A stretch of 64,000 nt of DNA, from the NCBI GenBank assembly GCA_963765875.1, contig CAVXYK010000029.1, forward strand, positions 186,001 to 250,000, read 5' to 3'. The DNA is from JAWKOK01 sp963765875 (GTDB lineage: Bacteria > Chloroflexota > Anaerolineae > Caldilineales > Caldilineaceae). The position numbers were made by a program, and so were the translations under genes. Positions 53,001 to 63,033 of this stretch are shown in pieces (position 1 is the stretch's first letter; each line of letters starts with the position of its first letter). Below the pieces are notes generated by a model. That model saw nothing but the letters and a program-made list of their open reading frames with translations, was not told where the DNA came from and did no database searches.

Positions 53001-54539
53001 ATGCTGTTTCAGAAAGCGCCCATCCATCTGTTCGACGGCCAGATAGAGGCCCCAGAAATCGCCCTGGAATTGATTGCCCCCGATTTCGGCGCTCTCGTCA
53101 ATGACACGAAAATGCGCGAAATTCGTGAGCGGCGCTTCCACGCCGGCAAGATTGAAGAGTCGAAAACTGCTCGATTCGAACATGCCTTGCTCGCCGCGAT
53201 GACCGCGGTGCGTCTGCTGGATGACTGCCGACAGATTGAGCTTGTCCCACTTCACATCGTAGGGACGTCCATAGTCGTCATGTGCCTGAAAGAGATGCCC
53301 CGCATGAAAGTTGATCTTCCACATGTTCTTGCCGGTAGCGTAGCGAGTTTCTCCGCCCCTCGCCCGAAAAGTCACATGATCATAGACCGTTCCATCATAG
53401 ACGAGTGTTCCTCGCCAGAGATAGTCACTGCCCCGATAACCGTTTGCCTGCTCTGACGGCGGCATAAAGAGTGCATCCGCAACATCCATCTTCTTCGCGA
53501 TAAAATGGTAGACAGGCATGGGTCGCATCTGGTTGAAGTCAAAGGTTACCCAGTCATCCGGTCTACCATTGGCTGAGGACGTCCACGGCGGCATGCCATC
53601 GTAGACGAAGTAGGCAAAGTTTGGCTGCGGATCGTCTGCATAGGGGACCAACACGTCTTGGCCCAGACCGTCACGCGCCTGGATGCGATAGCGCACAAGA
53701 TGCCGATGCTGTTGCAACGATGCCGACAGAACCGCCTGCCACTGCCCATTCTCAAGCCGATTCATGGCAACCGGCGTCCAATTTGACGCGTAGGCAGGGT
53801 CATGGTGAGCAACATAAGCGCCGGGTGCCACAATCTGATATAATAGAAAAACAGCAGCAACCCCGTCGGAATCATCGACACCTGCGGTGATTGTGACATC
53901 CATATTCGATGTCGGCTGCTGTGGGCTGTGAGACACACTGTCGATGGAGGGTGGAGCATTGTCGCCAAGGAGAGGGTTGAAGCGGCCTGGGCTAGGCAGA
54001 CCAGAACGCCAGACTCCCGGTTGTTCGTTGTCCAGCGAGGGGTGTATCAGTTGTATGGAGTTGCCGGGTGGTGCACCCACCGTCGGCCATGGGAATCCGA
54101 GCCGATATGAAACTTCATCGACAACAAATGCTTTTTCATTGCGCAGAATGATGCGCTCACCCCCATTGCTGAGTTTGCCCTGAAACTGTCCGTCAGGCGC
54201 TTGGCCGAATTTTGCCCCAAACGCGTCTGCATTCTGGGCAATGACCATATATCCATTCGGGGCGATGGTAGCCCTGTTGGGAAACAGATAGTCAACGCCT
54301 CCATCCAGCAGCCAGCCGGCTAGATCGACCGGATCACTACCGGCATTGTGGATTTCGACAAACTCGATCCACTCGGTCACGGGTTCAGGCTTATAATGCA
54401 CCTCGTTGATGACAATCTGAGGCAGCTCGTCCGAGGCAGATGCCTGTCCGATAAATGGCCAGAGTAACGAGAGTCCAGAGAGTAGTACCACCCAGGTCAA
54501 CAATCGGACCGGCTGAATGAAAGCGACGCCTGACATCAT
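50063..54539 (-). CDS. secreted CotH-kinase and lamin-tail-domain giant, frameshifted near 52140
   Basis: About 1490 residues when one extra base near 52140 is removed (DPAEPR joins to GVYEIEAVAE). Order: signal peptide (VRLLTWVVLLSGLSLLWPFI, then GQASA); lamin-tail domain (IVINEVHYKPEPVTEWIEFV); Ig-like domain; CotH kinase-like domain (about 310-750; NMWKINFH, QGDFWGLYLAVEQMDG, YKMEINF, SVLPWDLDLTWSDEM); after the break an FN3-like region and at least three more lamin-tail domains (LTEIMYNPTPVGPRDGDDFE, VFINELLSNPGIDQRDAVEF, IVISEIHPHPTNGDEFIELT); and a final FN3-like domain ending FHSYFPVAER. CotH proteins phosphorylate secreted proteins; lamin-tail domains are adhesive. The start is uncertain: ATG 54539 begins the signal peptide; ATG 54689 has a better ribosome site. 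Confidence 0.78.
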
Positions 54540-54962
54540 CGACAGAGGGAATCTTTTTTCAGATCCTATCGATGATGGACGGATCGAGTTGATCTTGTGA
54601 CATTCGCGTTGCACTGAACGATTTTGCAACTGTCCATTCAGTAACTGGTCATGAGATTGTGCCCCAGCAACTAAAGGGGATGAGGCCATTAAATAGCTCC
54701 AACTCTGCTGTCGGTTGTTCTGATAGACAGCCGATGCTTTATTATGGGCGGCAGGTTCACAAGAATCGGGTAGCATAGAGTATTATTGACAACAATCTCT
54801 GTCCAAACGATTTGCAGAATAGGCGAGACAGAGAACGCAGTGTCTTTCGCCTAAATTACTGAATATTGGACAAAATTGCAAGAACTCGTAGGTTGGTACA
54901 TGGACGGGGCACGTTGCGCCTGAAACCGCAATTATATCGGTAGTGGACGGGCATCTCATCCG

Positions 54963-57900
54963 ATGAGTGGGCCCGCTGTAGTAAAGATCGTAGCGTTGAC
55001 AATGAAAAAAATGCATCAAAATCAAAGTGTGCCGGAGCAGAGAATCCCTGGTGTGGCGACAGTGATGCCGGCTGTCAGAAGCCGAACCGGCCATCTTCTC
55101 CCTGGTCGGCTCATGGTCCTGTTGATTCTGGGCCTGACATTTTCGGTGATTCCGGTCTCCCGGGTCGCTGCCGAGACGCTTGCTTCACAGGCAGGCGGTT
55201 CCCAAACAGGGATCTCACAATCATCATCTCTAGTTCCATTTGGCGACGGCATTGCAATTGCTAACAATGCCGTCGCTGCACAATCGGTAGCGGCGGCGGA
55301 TCTTGATGGCGACGGCGACATCGATGTGATTTCCGCCTCGCCCGGAGACAGCACAATCCGTTGGTATCGAAATATGGGCGGTCAGTTTCCATCGTTGCCT
55401 CCATCCACCATCGATACCCTGGCCGGGGCCAATACCGTCATCGCCACCGATCTCAATCGGGATGGGGCTGTCGACATTGTTGCGTCCGGTATCGGCGGGG
55501 CAGATGGGGGGGCGCAGTTTGTCTGGTATCGAAATAACGGCGAGGCGAATCCCACCTTCAGCCGTAGCCTGATTGGCGAAGGATTAGGCGGCCCATCTGC
55601 GATTGAAGCCGCTGACCTTGATGGTGACGGAGATCCGGACCTGTTGCTTTCCTTGCGTGTGGCCGATCAAGTGGTCTGGTATGAAAATCTTGGCGGTCTT
55701 GCCCCCGGCTTTGCCTACCATCTGATTACGGATCAGGCTGACGGCGCTGCAGCAGTGCAAGCCGGCGATCTGGACATGGACGGCGATCTGGATGTGGTGA
55801 TGGCAGCAGAAAACACCGACACGATCGCATGGTTCAAGAATGAAGGAGGGGCGCCACTTCGTTTTTCACCGCGAGTCATACGCACCTCAACACAATTGCC
55901 CTCGCCTGACCTCATTTTTTCGCGAACAGTCGATCTGGCCGACATGAACGATGACGGCAGACTGGATGTCGTCTACGGCTCGAAGGATGGCGGAGAGATC
56001 GGCTGGTACGAAAACGGGGGAGGCGCTGAGCCGCTCTTCCAACTGCATGTTGTGACGGCCGAGTTGAGCAATGTGAGATTTGTCCTTTCCACAGACGTGA
56101 ATCGGGACGGCGACGTCGACATTGTGGTCGCGAGCGAAAACAGAGTAACAGTCTTCGAAAACAGCAGTGACCCGCAGCCGCAGTTCGGCCAGCAGGACCT
56201 GGCACCGGACGCTGTCGGTGCGCAGGCTATTTCCGCGGCAGATGTGAATGGTGATGGGCTGCTCGACCTGCTTTCGGCTTCCCAAGGTGATCAACGCATC
56301 GTCTGGTATCCAAATCTGGCAGTCCATCGCAGCGCGTTCTATGCCCCCCAGACCCGCACCGTTGTGGTAAATGGATCCAGGGCGCGCATGGCATCCTCCG
56401 GCGATCTGGATCAAGACGGCGATATCGACATTGTCTCAATCTTGGGCACTCAAATTCTCTGGCATCAAAACGACGGCAATCAGCCACCTGCATTTCAGAA
56501 TCGGGTTGTCGATTCCAGACTGGACGGCGGGCGCTGGGTCGACGTTGCCGACATGGACGGCGACGGTGATCTGGATATCATCTCGGCCATAACAAACGAC
56601 AATCGAATCGCCTGGCATGAGAACAACGGCAGTGCAACACCGAGTTTTTCGACTCGTGTGATCAGCGCGAATGCCAATGGCGTACGTGCAGCCCTGGCCG
56701 CTGATCTGGACGGTGATGGCGATATGGACGTCTATTCCGCGTCCCACGGAGACAACAAGATTGCCTGGTTCGAGAATCTCGATGGCGTTGCAGGCCGTTT
56801 TACGGAACACGTTGTCACACAGAGCACCATCTATGCGCGCTCGGCCTATGCCGCAGATCTGGACGGCGATGGCGATATAGATCTGATGTCGGCATCCCAG
56901 TATGATGACAAGGTCAACTGGTACCGCAACAATGGCGGTCCGACGCCCACGTTTACGCCCTTTACCATCGGATATGCTGACGGCGTTCAACATATCTACG
57001 CAGCCGATATTGATAGCGACGGCGATCTCGACGTCCTCACAGCCTCCGAATACGACAACACCATTGCATACTACGAAAATGATGGCGGAACGGCGCCCCA
57101 GTTTGTCTGGCGGCCAGTCGATCGGTCTGCGGCTGCCGTGCACGCCGTGCTGGCGGATGATTTTGACGGCGATGGCGATATGGACCTGGTTGCGGCTATC
57201 GAAAAGCTCAATGCATTCAAGTGGTATGAAAACACGGGTCAACAGCCGGCCCAGTTCATACCGCATCTGGTCTACGATAAAGCGCTGGCTGCCCATGGTG
57301 TCCATATCGATGACATCGATGGCGATGGCGACAATGATCTGATCGGAGCCTCACGGGATGACGGGGTGATTGCATGGTTTGAAAACCGGGGCGGAAACTA
57401 TGCCGTAGGCGTTGAGCAAGCAACATCGGCCGTGAACGCTGCTGGGTGGTTTGGTGAGCTGGCACAAATCCTGGTTGCGCATCGTGGGCGATTGGGCGAT
57501 GCTGACATCGAACTCAACTCGCTCGAATTTACGTTTTGGGACGGCGTCAATAACCAGTTGGACGACAAGACGTTTCGCCAGCTGGTGAAATCAGTCCATG
57601 TCTATCGAGATACTGGCGATGGTCTCTTCAATCCCAGCGTAGATCAGCAATTGGTCTGGCTAGACCAACCAGGCTTGAATAGTGAGCGACACCTCGTGGT
57701 GCCAATGCCGGTCAACGTCGGGGTGACGCCAATCGCCGTGGGTCAGACGCTGCAATTCTTTGTCGCCATGGAGATGATCGATATTTGTAGAACGCCATCT
57801 GACACATTCCGACTCTCAATGGTACTGTCGTCTCGCACCGCACGTGATAGTTGGTTCAAGAGACCGATGCTGGCCGAATCAGTCGCCAGCACTGGAGCCA

Positions 57901-58454
57901 ACACGGTTACCGGTGGTGAGGTCCTTGAAGACTATCTCTTCATAAACGAGTTTATGGCCAGCAACAACGGTACCTATCCAGACCCTGAAGAAGAGACCGA
58001 ATTCCCTGATTGGATCGAAGTCTACAATGCAGCGCCCTTTGCTGTGAGTTTGGGCGGCATGTACTTGACCGACGATCTGAGCGAGCCGACCAAGTATAGA
58101 ATTCCGGATGGAAATCCGGAAGAAGTTACCGTGCCGGCGCGTGGTTATCTGGTCTTCATTGCCGATGGAGAGGAAACGCAGGGTGCGCTTCACACGAACT
58201 TCCGGTTGTCCGGCAGCGGTGAAAGCATCGGCCTCTTCGATACGGACCAGGCAGCCAATCAAGTTATCGATATCATCTCGTTCGACGAGCAGGCGTCAAA
58301 TGTCGCCTTCGGCCGATTCCCAAGCGGTGAAGATACGTGGATGCCATTAGGGGCGGCAACGCCGGGGGCCACAAACATGAATGTGGTACTGGACAACCAT
58401 ATCTACCTGCCCATCCTTTCTATCCCAAGCCCATCTCGGTCTGATTGCCAATAG
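54963..58454 (+). CDS. secreted FG-GAP propeller protein with C-terminal lamin-tail domain
   Basis: 1163 residues. The signal segment MVLLILGLTFSVIPVSRVAA (about 51-70) is followed by 14 FG-GAP/VCBS-type repeats, each with a DxDxDGDxD Ca2+ loop and a WYxN strand, e.g. AADLDGDGDIDVISASPGDS, ending near residue 820. Fourteen repeats fit two seven-bladed propellers. A jelly-roll-like region follows, then a lamin-tail domain (about 985-1130, YLFINEFMASNNGTYPDPEE, DWIEVYNAAPFAVSLGGMYL) and a C-terminal LDNHIYLPILSIPS. Surface or extracellular; binding role presumed. The start at 54963 is the outermost; ATG 55002 is possible. It shares fold and C-terminal motif with its neighbours. Confidence 0.82.
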   Translation: MSGPAVVKIVALTMKKMHQNQSVPEQRIPGVATVMPAVRSRTGHLLPGRLMVLLILGLTFSVIPVSRVAAETLASQAGGSQTGISQSSSLVPFGDGIAIANNAVAAQSVAAADLDGDGDIDVISASPGDSTIRWYRNMGGQFPSLPPSTIDTLAGANTVIATDLNRDGAVDIVASGIGGADGGAQFVWYRNNGEANPTFSRSLIGEGLGGPSAIEAADLDGDGDPDLLLSLRVADQVVWYENLGGLAPGFAYHLITDQADGAAAVQAGDLDMDGDLDVVMAAENTDTIAWFKNEGGAPLRFSPRVIRTSTQLPSPDLIFSRTVDLADMNDDGRLDVVYGSKDGGEIGWYENGGGAEPLFQLHVVTAELSNVRFVLSTDVNRDGDVDIVVASENRVTVFENSSDPQPQFGQQDLAPDAVGAQAISAADVNGDGLLDLLSASQGDQRIVWYPNLAVHRSAFYAPQTRTVVVNGSRARMASSGDLDQDGDIDIVSILGTQILWHQNDGNQPPAFQNRVVDSRLDGGRWVDVADMDGDGDLDIISAITNDNRIAWHENNGSATPSFSTRVISANANGVRAALAADLDGDGDMDVYSASHGDNKIAWFENLDGVAGRFTEHVVTQSTIYARSAYAADLDGDGDIDLMSASQYDDKVNWYRNNGGPTPTFTPFTIGYADGVQHIYAADIDSDGDLDVLTASEYDNTIAYYENDGGTAPQFVWRPVDRSAAAVHAVLADDFDGDGDMDLVAAIEKLNAFKWYENTGQQPAQFIPHLVYDKALAAHGVHIDDIDGDGDNDLIGASRDDGVIAWFENRGGNYAVGVEQATSAVNAAGWFGELAQILVAHRGRLGDADIELNSLEFTFWDGVNNQLDDKTFRQLVKSVHVYRDTGDGLFNPSVDQQLVWLDQPGLNSERHLVVPMPVNVGVTPIAVGQTLQFFVAMEMIDICRTPSDTFRLSMVLSSRTARDSWFKRPMLAESVASTGANTVTGGEVLEDYLFINEFMASNNGTYPDPEEETEFPDWIEVYNAAPFAVSLGGMYLTDDLSEPTKYRIPDGNPEEVTVPARGYLVFIADGEETQGALHTNFRLSGSGESIGLFDTDQAANQVIDIISFDEQASNVAFGRFPSGEDTWMPLGAATPGATNMNVVLDNHIYLPILSIPSPSRSDCQ

Positions 58455-58456
58455 AT

Positions 58457-60409
58457 ATGCGTCGTGAGCAAATGAGACGTTTCATACGATTCCTTCAAGT
58501 GGGGCTGCTGCTCTCTCTCGTGCTGTACACAGCATCGGCTCAAGCCCAGTCCGGCGCGGACAAAAGCGACGAGATCGTCTATATCGACAGCAATGGTTTC
58601 ATTCGTGTCTTGGACCCGTACCAGAGCGAAAACAGCCCGGTAGTGCAGTGGCGCAGTCCAGACGGCGGATGGTACGATGCAGCGTTGGGCGATTTCAATG
58701 CAGACGGAGATGCGGAAATCGCGGCTGTCGGCGCATCAGTAGGTCCCGACGGGATCGAGACAACCCGGCTGGCAATCTTTGATCCGGTAGTAGCCAGTGG
58801 CGAGGTCAATTCAGATCAGCGGATCAATGGCATTCCTTGGACTACGCTTTACACGGAAACACTGCCCGGTCCTGCCGAAAACCCCTTTGGCATCGCAGTC
58901 GGAAAATTCTCGCCGGACGAAGTGCCGAGTGGGGTAACGGACGGGATTGTGATTGGCGCCGTGCTCCCCGATGCCGGAGATGACGAGCTGACGCCATCCC
59001 GGGTGACGCTGCTCTCTGCAACGAGCAGCGATGGTCGCAGCTGGGAGACGCGTTTCACCCGAGATTTTCGGAATGAGTGGGCACTGATACGGGCTGGAAA
59101 CATCAATAACACAGGGCTTGACGAGGTCGTGCTTGTCGATGAAGGGCTTTCTTCGTTGGCCGCCTACCGCATCAATAACGGCATGAGCGATGAAGATCGC
59201 ATTTTCCTCAATGCAAGCGAAAGCAGGAAATGGAATGACGCAATTGTTGCTGCTAGTTGGGAACAGATGAATCAGTTGATCGGCGCTCGCAGTGTGCCGA
59301 TTGAGCTACCTGCCTTCCTCATCTTTCAGTATCAGAACGCTGACGACGAGTGGATCGACCTCTTTGGAGAATCCTTTGCCCCGCCCCCCCTGCGCCTCTT
59401 TGCAGCGGACATAAATGCCAGCGGCGATGACGAAATATTTATTCTACGCGATGTTCCATCCGACAACACGGTACAGCCACGCCTCTTCATGCGCCATCTA
59501 GGGTTTGATGTCGTCAACCCGTTTGAGGCAATGCTCGACCCTGACAACGGCTACAAAGAGGGCGCTGGCGGCGATATCTATGGCGACGATGGCGGCAAAG
59601 ATGAAATCGTCGTCATACGCGATAACTTCATCCGTATCTACACGGAGCCTGAATTGAACCAGAATTTCCTGCTCTTTGGGCGCACAACCAATCTCCGCAC
59701 GGTCGAGGTGGGCGATCTGGATGCAATCGGATTCGTTCCTCAGCCCGCGTTTAAGGCCTCGCCGGATTCGCTCAGTGAGACCATGGCCCAGGACGAGGTC
59801 CTTGGCCCCCTCACCATTGAACTGACGGATGTGGTCTCCGATACTGAGATCCCTTTTACCTATTCGATTCAAGGCAATCCAGACTGGATCACGGTCGATG
59901 CCTCATCTGACCGTACGCCGGCCACCTTTCAGGTCTATCTGGATGCCACCAAATTACAAGAAGGCGCGTACACGACGGCCATAGAAATCGAGACGGATGC
60001 TGACGACATTGTCGACCCCAATCTATCGATCCCCATCGAAGTAGCGGTTGAGTCAGGCATATCCGTCGTACCGAACATCGCGGTATTCCTCTATGAATCT
60101 TGCGATGGAAATCCCGGTTCCCGCTCTCAGGCGATCCAGGTTTTGGGCACGGCCCAGGAGAAAATCACGGCAACGATCGCTTCGTCACCGTCAAACCCGG
60201 AGCCGGTGGACTGGGCAATGGCCGAGTTGCACAGCGACGAATTACCGACTGTCGTGACAGTGACTGTTGATCCGCAAACGCGGAACGCTGATTTGGAGGA
60301 GGCCGTTCTACTTTTGGAGGAGCAAAAAGTAGGTGGATCCAAGCAGAGCGTTCCAATCTATCTTATCTGTGCGAATCAACTGCAGTATCTGCCCACCATC
60401 GCCAAATGA
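58457..60409 (+). CDS. secreted VCBS/FG-GAP-like protein ending in YLPTIAK
   Basis: About 650 residues. Signal peptide (FLQVGLLLSLVLYTASAQAQ, about 12-30); several propeller-like repeats with degenerate Ca2+ loops (ALGDFNADGDAEIAAVGA, AGNINNTGLDEVVLVD, AADINASGDDEIFILRD, GGDIYGDDGGKDEIVVIRD) to about 430; two BACON/Ig-like beta domains (KASPDSLSETMAQDEVLGPL, FTYSIQGNPDWITVDAS, then SVVPNIAVFLYESCDGNPGS); and C-terminal tip ANQLQYLPTIAK. ATG 58457 is used; it starts 2 bp after the previous stop, so translation is probably coupled. Extracellular; function unknown. Confidence 0.75.
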   Translation: MRREQMRRFIRFLQVGLLLSLVLYTASAQAQSGADKSDEIVYIDSNGFIRVLDPYQSENSPVVQWRSPDGGWYDAALGDFNADGDAEIAAVGASVGPDGIETTRLAIFDPVVASGEVNSDQRINGIPWTTLYTETLPGPAENPFGIAVGKFSPDEVPSGVTDGIVIGAVLPDAGDDELTPSRVTLLSATSSDGRSWETRFTRDFRNEWALIRAGNINNTGLDEVVLVDEGLSSLAAYRINNGMSDEDRIFLNASESRKWNDAIVAASWEQMNQLIGARSVPIELPAFLIFQYQNADDEWIDLFGESFAPPPLRLFAADINASGDDEIFILRDVPSDNTVQPRLFMRHLGFDVVNPFEAMLDPDNGYKEGAGGDIYGDDGGKDEIVVIRDNFIRIYTEPELNQNFLLFGRTTNLRTVEVGDLDAIGFVPQPAFKASPDSLSETMAQDEVLGPLTIELTDVVSDTEIPFTYSIQGNPDWITVDASSDRTPATFQVYLDATKLQEGAYTTAIEIETDADDIVDPNLSIPIEVAVESGISVVPNIAVFLYESCDGNPGSRSQAIQVLGTAQEKITATIASSPSNPEPVDWAMAELHSDELPTVVTVTVDPQTRNADLEEAVLLLEEQKVGGSKQSVPIYLICANQLQYLPTIAK

Positions 60410-60433
60410 AGTCATAGATCGTTGAAGCCAACT

Positions 60434-62872
60434 ATGCATTCAGTCGGTTCCCAGGACGACCTTGATCACGTGCAAAAAAGCGCCTTGAGCAGCAATCGAA
60501 AGGAAAAGATTGTCCTAGCCGTCGCCGTCTCTTTCCTATTCGGTGCGCTGTTCATACTTCTGCTTGGCGTAAACATGCGTCGTGGATTAAACCATGATGA
60601 GCATCAGTTTGTTGCCAGCTCGACGCTGCTGGCCCGTGACGCCCTCCTTCCCTATGCAGACTTCGCCTATTTTCATGTACCCCTTCTCAGCCTAGCCTAT
60701 GCCATTGTCTACCAGTTCACCCAGGAACTGCTGCTCAGCGCACGACTTGTTTCCGTCTTCTTTTCATGGTTGACATTAGGACTGATCTTCTTCGCTGCCT
60801 ACCGGAGACGTGTCGCCGAGCGGTTACGCATCCGCCTCCTGTTCGCAATGATGGCAGCGCTCTGGCTGATGTCGCTGCCCATATTTTCCTACACCAGCGG
60901 CCGCGCCTGGAACCATGACGTGCCGGTCTTCCTGATGTTACTGGCCTTCTTTATCCATAGCGACGCCCTGATCGAGCGGCGTTCACCGTTCTGGCTTGGC
61001 GCCAGCGGGCTTCTGATGGGTCTGGCATCCGTAACGCGTCTCTCTTTCGCCTTGACGGCGCTTCCCTTCATTCTGGTTCTCTGGCTCTACCCAGTCTACA
61101 AAGGGCGTACTCGATGGATCGGCGTCGGTATGTTTCTGCTCGGATACATCATCGGTGCGATTCCAGCCATCGCACTCTTTATCGTCGATCCGGCAGCCTT
61201 TCTCTTTGGCAATGTCGAGTACGTACGGCTCAACACGCTCTATTATCAGGACCAGGGTCAGCTTGAGGCGATGACATTGCTCGGTAAGCTTACCTTTTTG
61301 GCTAAACTGTTGGCGACCCAACCGGGAAATCTGATCGCGGTCATCGTGTTGATCTTGGGTAGCGTTCCGCTTTTTGATTCAATCCGCCTTCGCATGCCTG
61401 GAATGCGTTCAAGAAACATTGTACGCGACAAGGCCAACTCGCTATTTCGGTATGGCTTTGCTATATTGTTGCTACTCTTTTCGCTTGTCGGCGCTTTCGC
61501 AGCTACGCCGTCACAGCCGCAATACTTCTACGTTCTTTTCCCGCTTGTGGTTCTGAGCAGCGCCTACGCATTCAACGCTTGGCCCACCCGGTTGCAGCCT
61601 CGTGGGCTATTGCTACTGGCCTCTGCGATCTTCGTCACCGTTCTACTTGCGATTCCCAGCTATGCACAGGGGTTGGCCGTTGTTTTTACACCGGACGAAT
61701 GGTATCCCCGCAAACTACATGCACGCAGCCAAGTCGCTGCCCAACTCGTGCAACATGGAAACGTATTGAGCCTCTCACCGATTTACCCGCTTGAGGGTAA
61801 GGCCCAGATCTATCCGGAATTCGCCAGTGGTCCTTTCGGTTGGCGTGTCGCATCATTGATAGACGAGGCCCAGCGAAAAGAGTTTCATTTGGTTGCTCCC
61901 GACGATCTGGATGAATTTCTGGCTGCAGATCCGCCGCGCGGCATTTTGGTTGGCCTGGACAACGATGACCTGTTTGAGGAGGCGCCTTTCGTCGCCTACG
62001 CCCGGGAACACGCCTACGTACCCGTCGACCTAACCGACGAAGGCACGCTGTGGCTCTCTCCGCTGGCCGTCTGGCAGGACAATATTCTGCTGGGAGGCCA
62101 CATCACACCCGAACAGCCTGTGCAACCAGGCGATACCGCTGACATGACGTTCTATCTGCAGAATCGTCGACCCATCGATGACAATCTCAACGTTCTGGTT
62201 CGTCTGATCGGCGCCGATGGAAGCGAGCTTCTGCGCGATGAAGGATGGCCCTGGGGATCGCCGACGACCACGTGGGAGCCAGATGATGTCTGGCCGGATG
62301 GACATCGACTGGTCATTCCGGAGACCGCACAGCCAGGATACTACGCTATCGAGGTCGGCTTCTACAATCCGGCCGATCTTGAGCCGTATGGCGATCCGGC
62401 CATTATCGGACATTTGGCCGTTGGCGACGGCGATTACTTCAGTGAAGCATCTACACCGCTGGTACGCTTCGGCAACACCATCGATTTGCTACGAGCCGAG
62501 CTGCCGGATGAGCCGCTACAACCAGGAGACCAAGCGCCGGTTCACCTGGTCTGGCGCGGCGAACAGCGGCCTGATGCCGGCTACACGGTCTTCGTACATC
62601 TGCTGGATATGAATGGAAACCTGGTTGCCCAGGTCGACGCCCCGCCGCTGGGCGGTTTCTTCCCCACGTCAAACTGGTTGCCCGGCCTGTCTGTGACCGA
62701 CGGGCTTGATCTCCAGCTACCCGCCGACCTTTCAGCAGGCAGCTATCAGGTCAGTCTAGGCATGTATGATTCTGCTGACCAGCAGCGACTCACAGTGACC
62801 CCCGGCCCCTCAATAGGCGAACTATCGACCAACGCAGACACGGTTCTGATTGGCAGCATCGATATTGAATAG
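60434..62872 (+). CDS. GT-C-type (PMT/ArnT-like) membrane glycosyltransferase
   Basis: About 812 residues (TTG 60422 is an alternative start). The first TM helix VLAVAVSFLFGALFILLLG is followed by the GT-C loop NMRRGLNHDEHQFVASSTLL, whose Asp-Glu pair fits the catalytic acidic motif, and FAYFHVPLLSLAYAIVYQF. About 11 TM helices reach residue 420. The soluble part has two related beta domains: 530-660 (VLVRLIGADGSELLRDEG, GYYAIEVGFYNPADLEPY) and 675-800 (VHLVWRGEQRPDAGYTVFVH, QVDAPPLGGFFPTSNWLPGL, SYQVSLGMYDSADQQRL). The second resembles the C-terminal domain of the protein at 6630-8229. It likely transfers sugars from a polyprenyl-phosphate donor outside the membrane, perhaps onto the exported neighbours. 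Confidence 0.8.
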   Translation: MHSVGSQDDLDHVQKSALSSNRKEKIVLAVAVSFLFGALFILLLGVNMRRGLNHDEHQFVASSTLLARDALLPYADFAYFHVPLLSLAYAIVYQFTQELLLSARLVSVFFSWLTLGLIFFAAYRRRVAERLRIRLLFAMMAALWLMSLPIFSYTSGRAWNHDVPVFLMLLAFFIHSDALIERRSPFWLGASGLLMGLASVTRLSFALTALPFILVLWLYPVYKGRTRWIGVGMFLLGYIIGAIPAIALFIVDPAAFLFGNVEYVRLNTLYYQDQGQLEAMTLLGKLTFLAKLLATQPGNLIAVIVLILGSVPLFDSIRLRMPGMRSRNIVRDKANSLFRYGFAILLLLFSLVGAFAATPSQPQYFYVLFPLVVLSSAYAFNAWPTRLQPRGLLLLASAIFVTVLLAIPSYAQGLAVVFTPDEWYPRKLHARSQVAAQLVQHGNVLSLSPIYPLEGKAQIYPEFASGPFGWRVASLIDEAQRKEFHLVAPDDLDEFLAADPPRGILVGLDNDDLFEEAPFVAYAREHAYVPVDLTDEGTLWLSPLAVWQDNILLGGHITPEQPVQPGDTADMTFYLQNRRPIDDNLNVLVRLIGADGSELLRDEGWPWGSPTTTWEPDDVWPDGHRLVIPETAQPGYYAIEVGFYNPADLEPYGDPAIIGHLAVGDGDYFSEASTPLVRFGNTIDLLRAELPDEPLQPGDQAPVHLVWRGEQRPDAGYTVFVHLLDMNGNLVAQVDAPPLGGFFPTSNWLPGLSVTDGLDLQLPADLSAGSYQVSLGMYDSADQQRLTVTPGPSIGELSTNADTVLIGSIDIE

Positions 62873-63033
62873 GTTCTTTGGGATCTCAGCAGGTGCAAGC
62901 TATCTTCCTGGAAGATTTTCGAGCGCAATGGCCTCCGACCGCCGATTTGCCAGGAAGATTCTCTGTCACTCCCTGAAGTCCCGAAGAGCGATTGAATAGT
63001 CCGCCGACCAAGCGCTTGAACAATAGAGAATCA

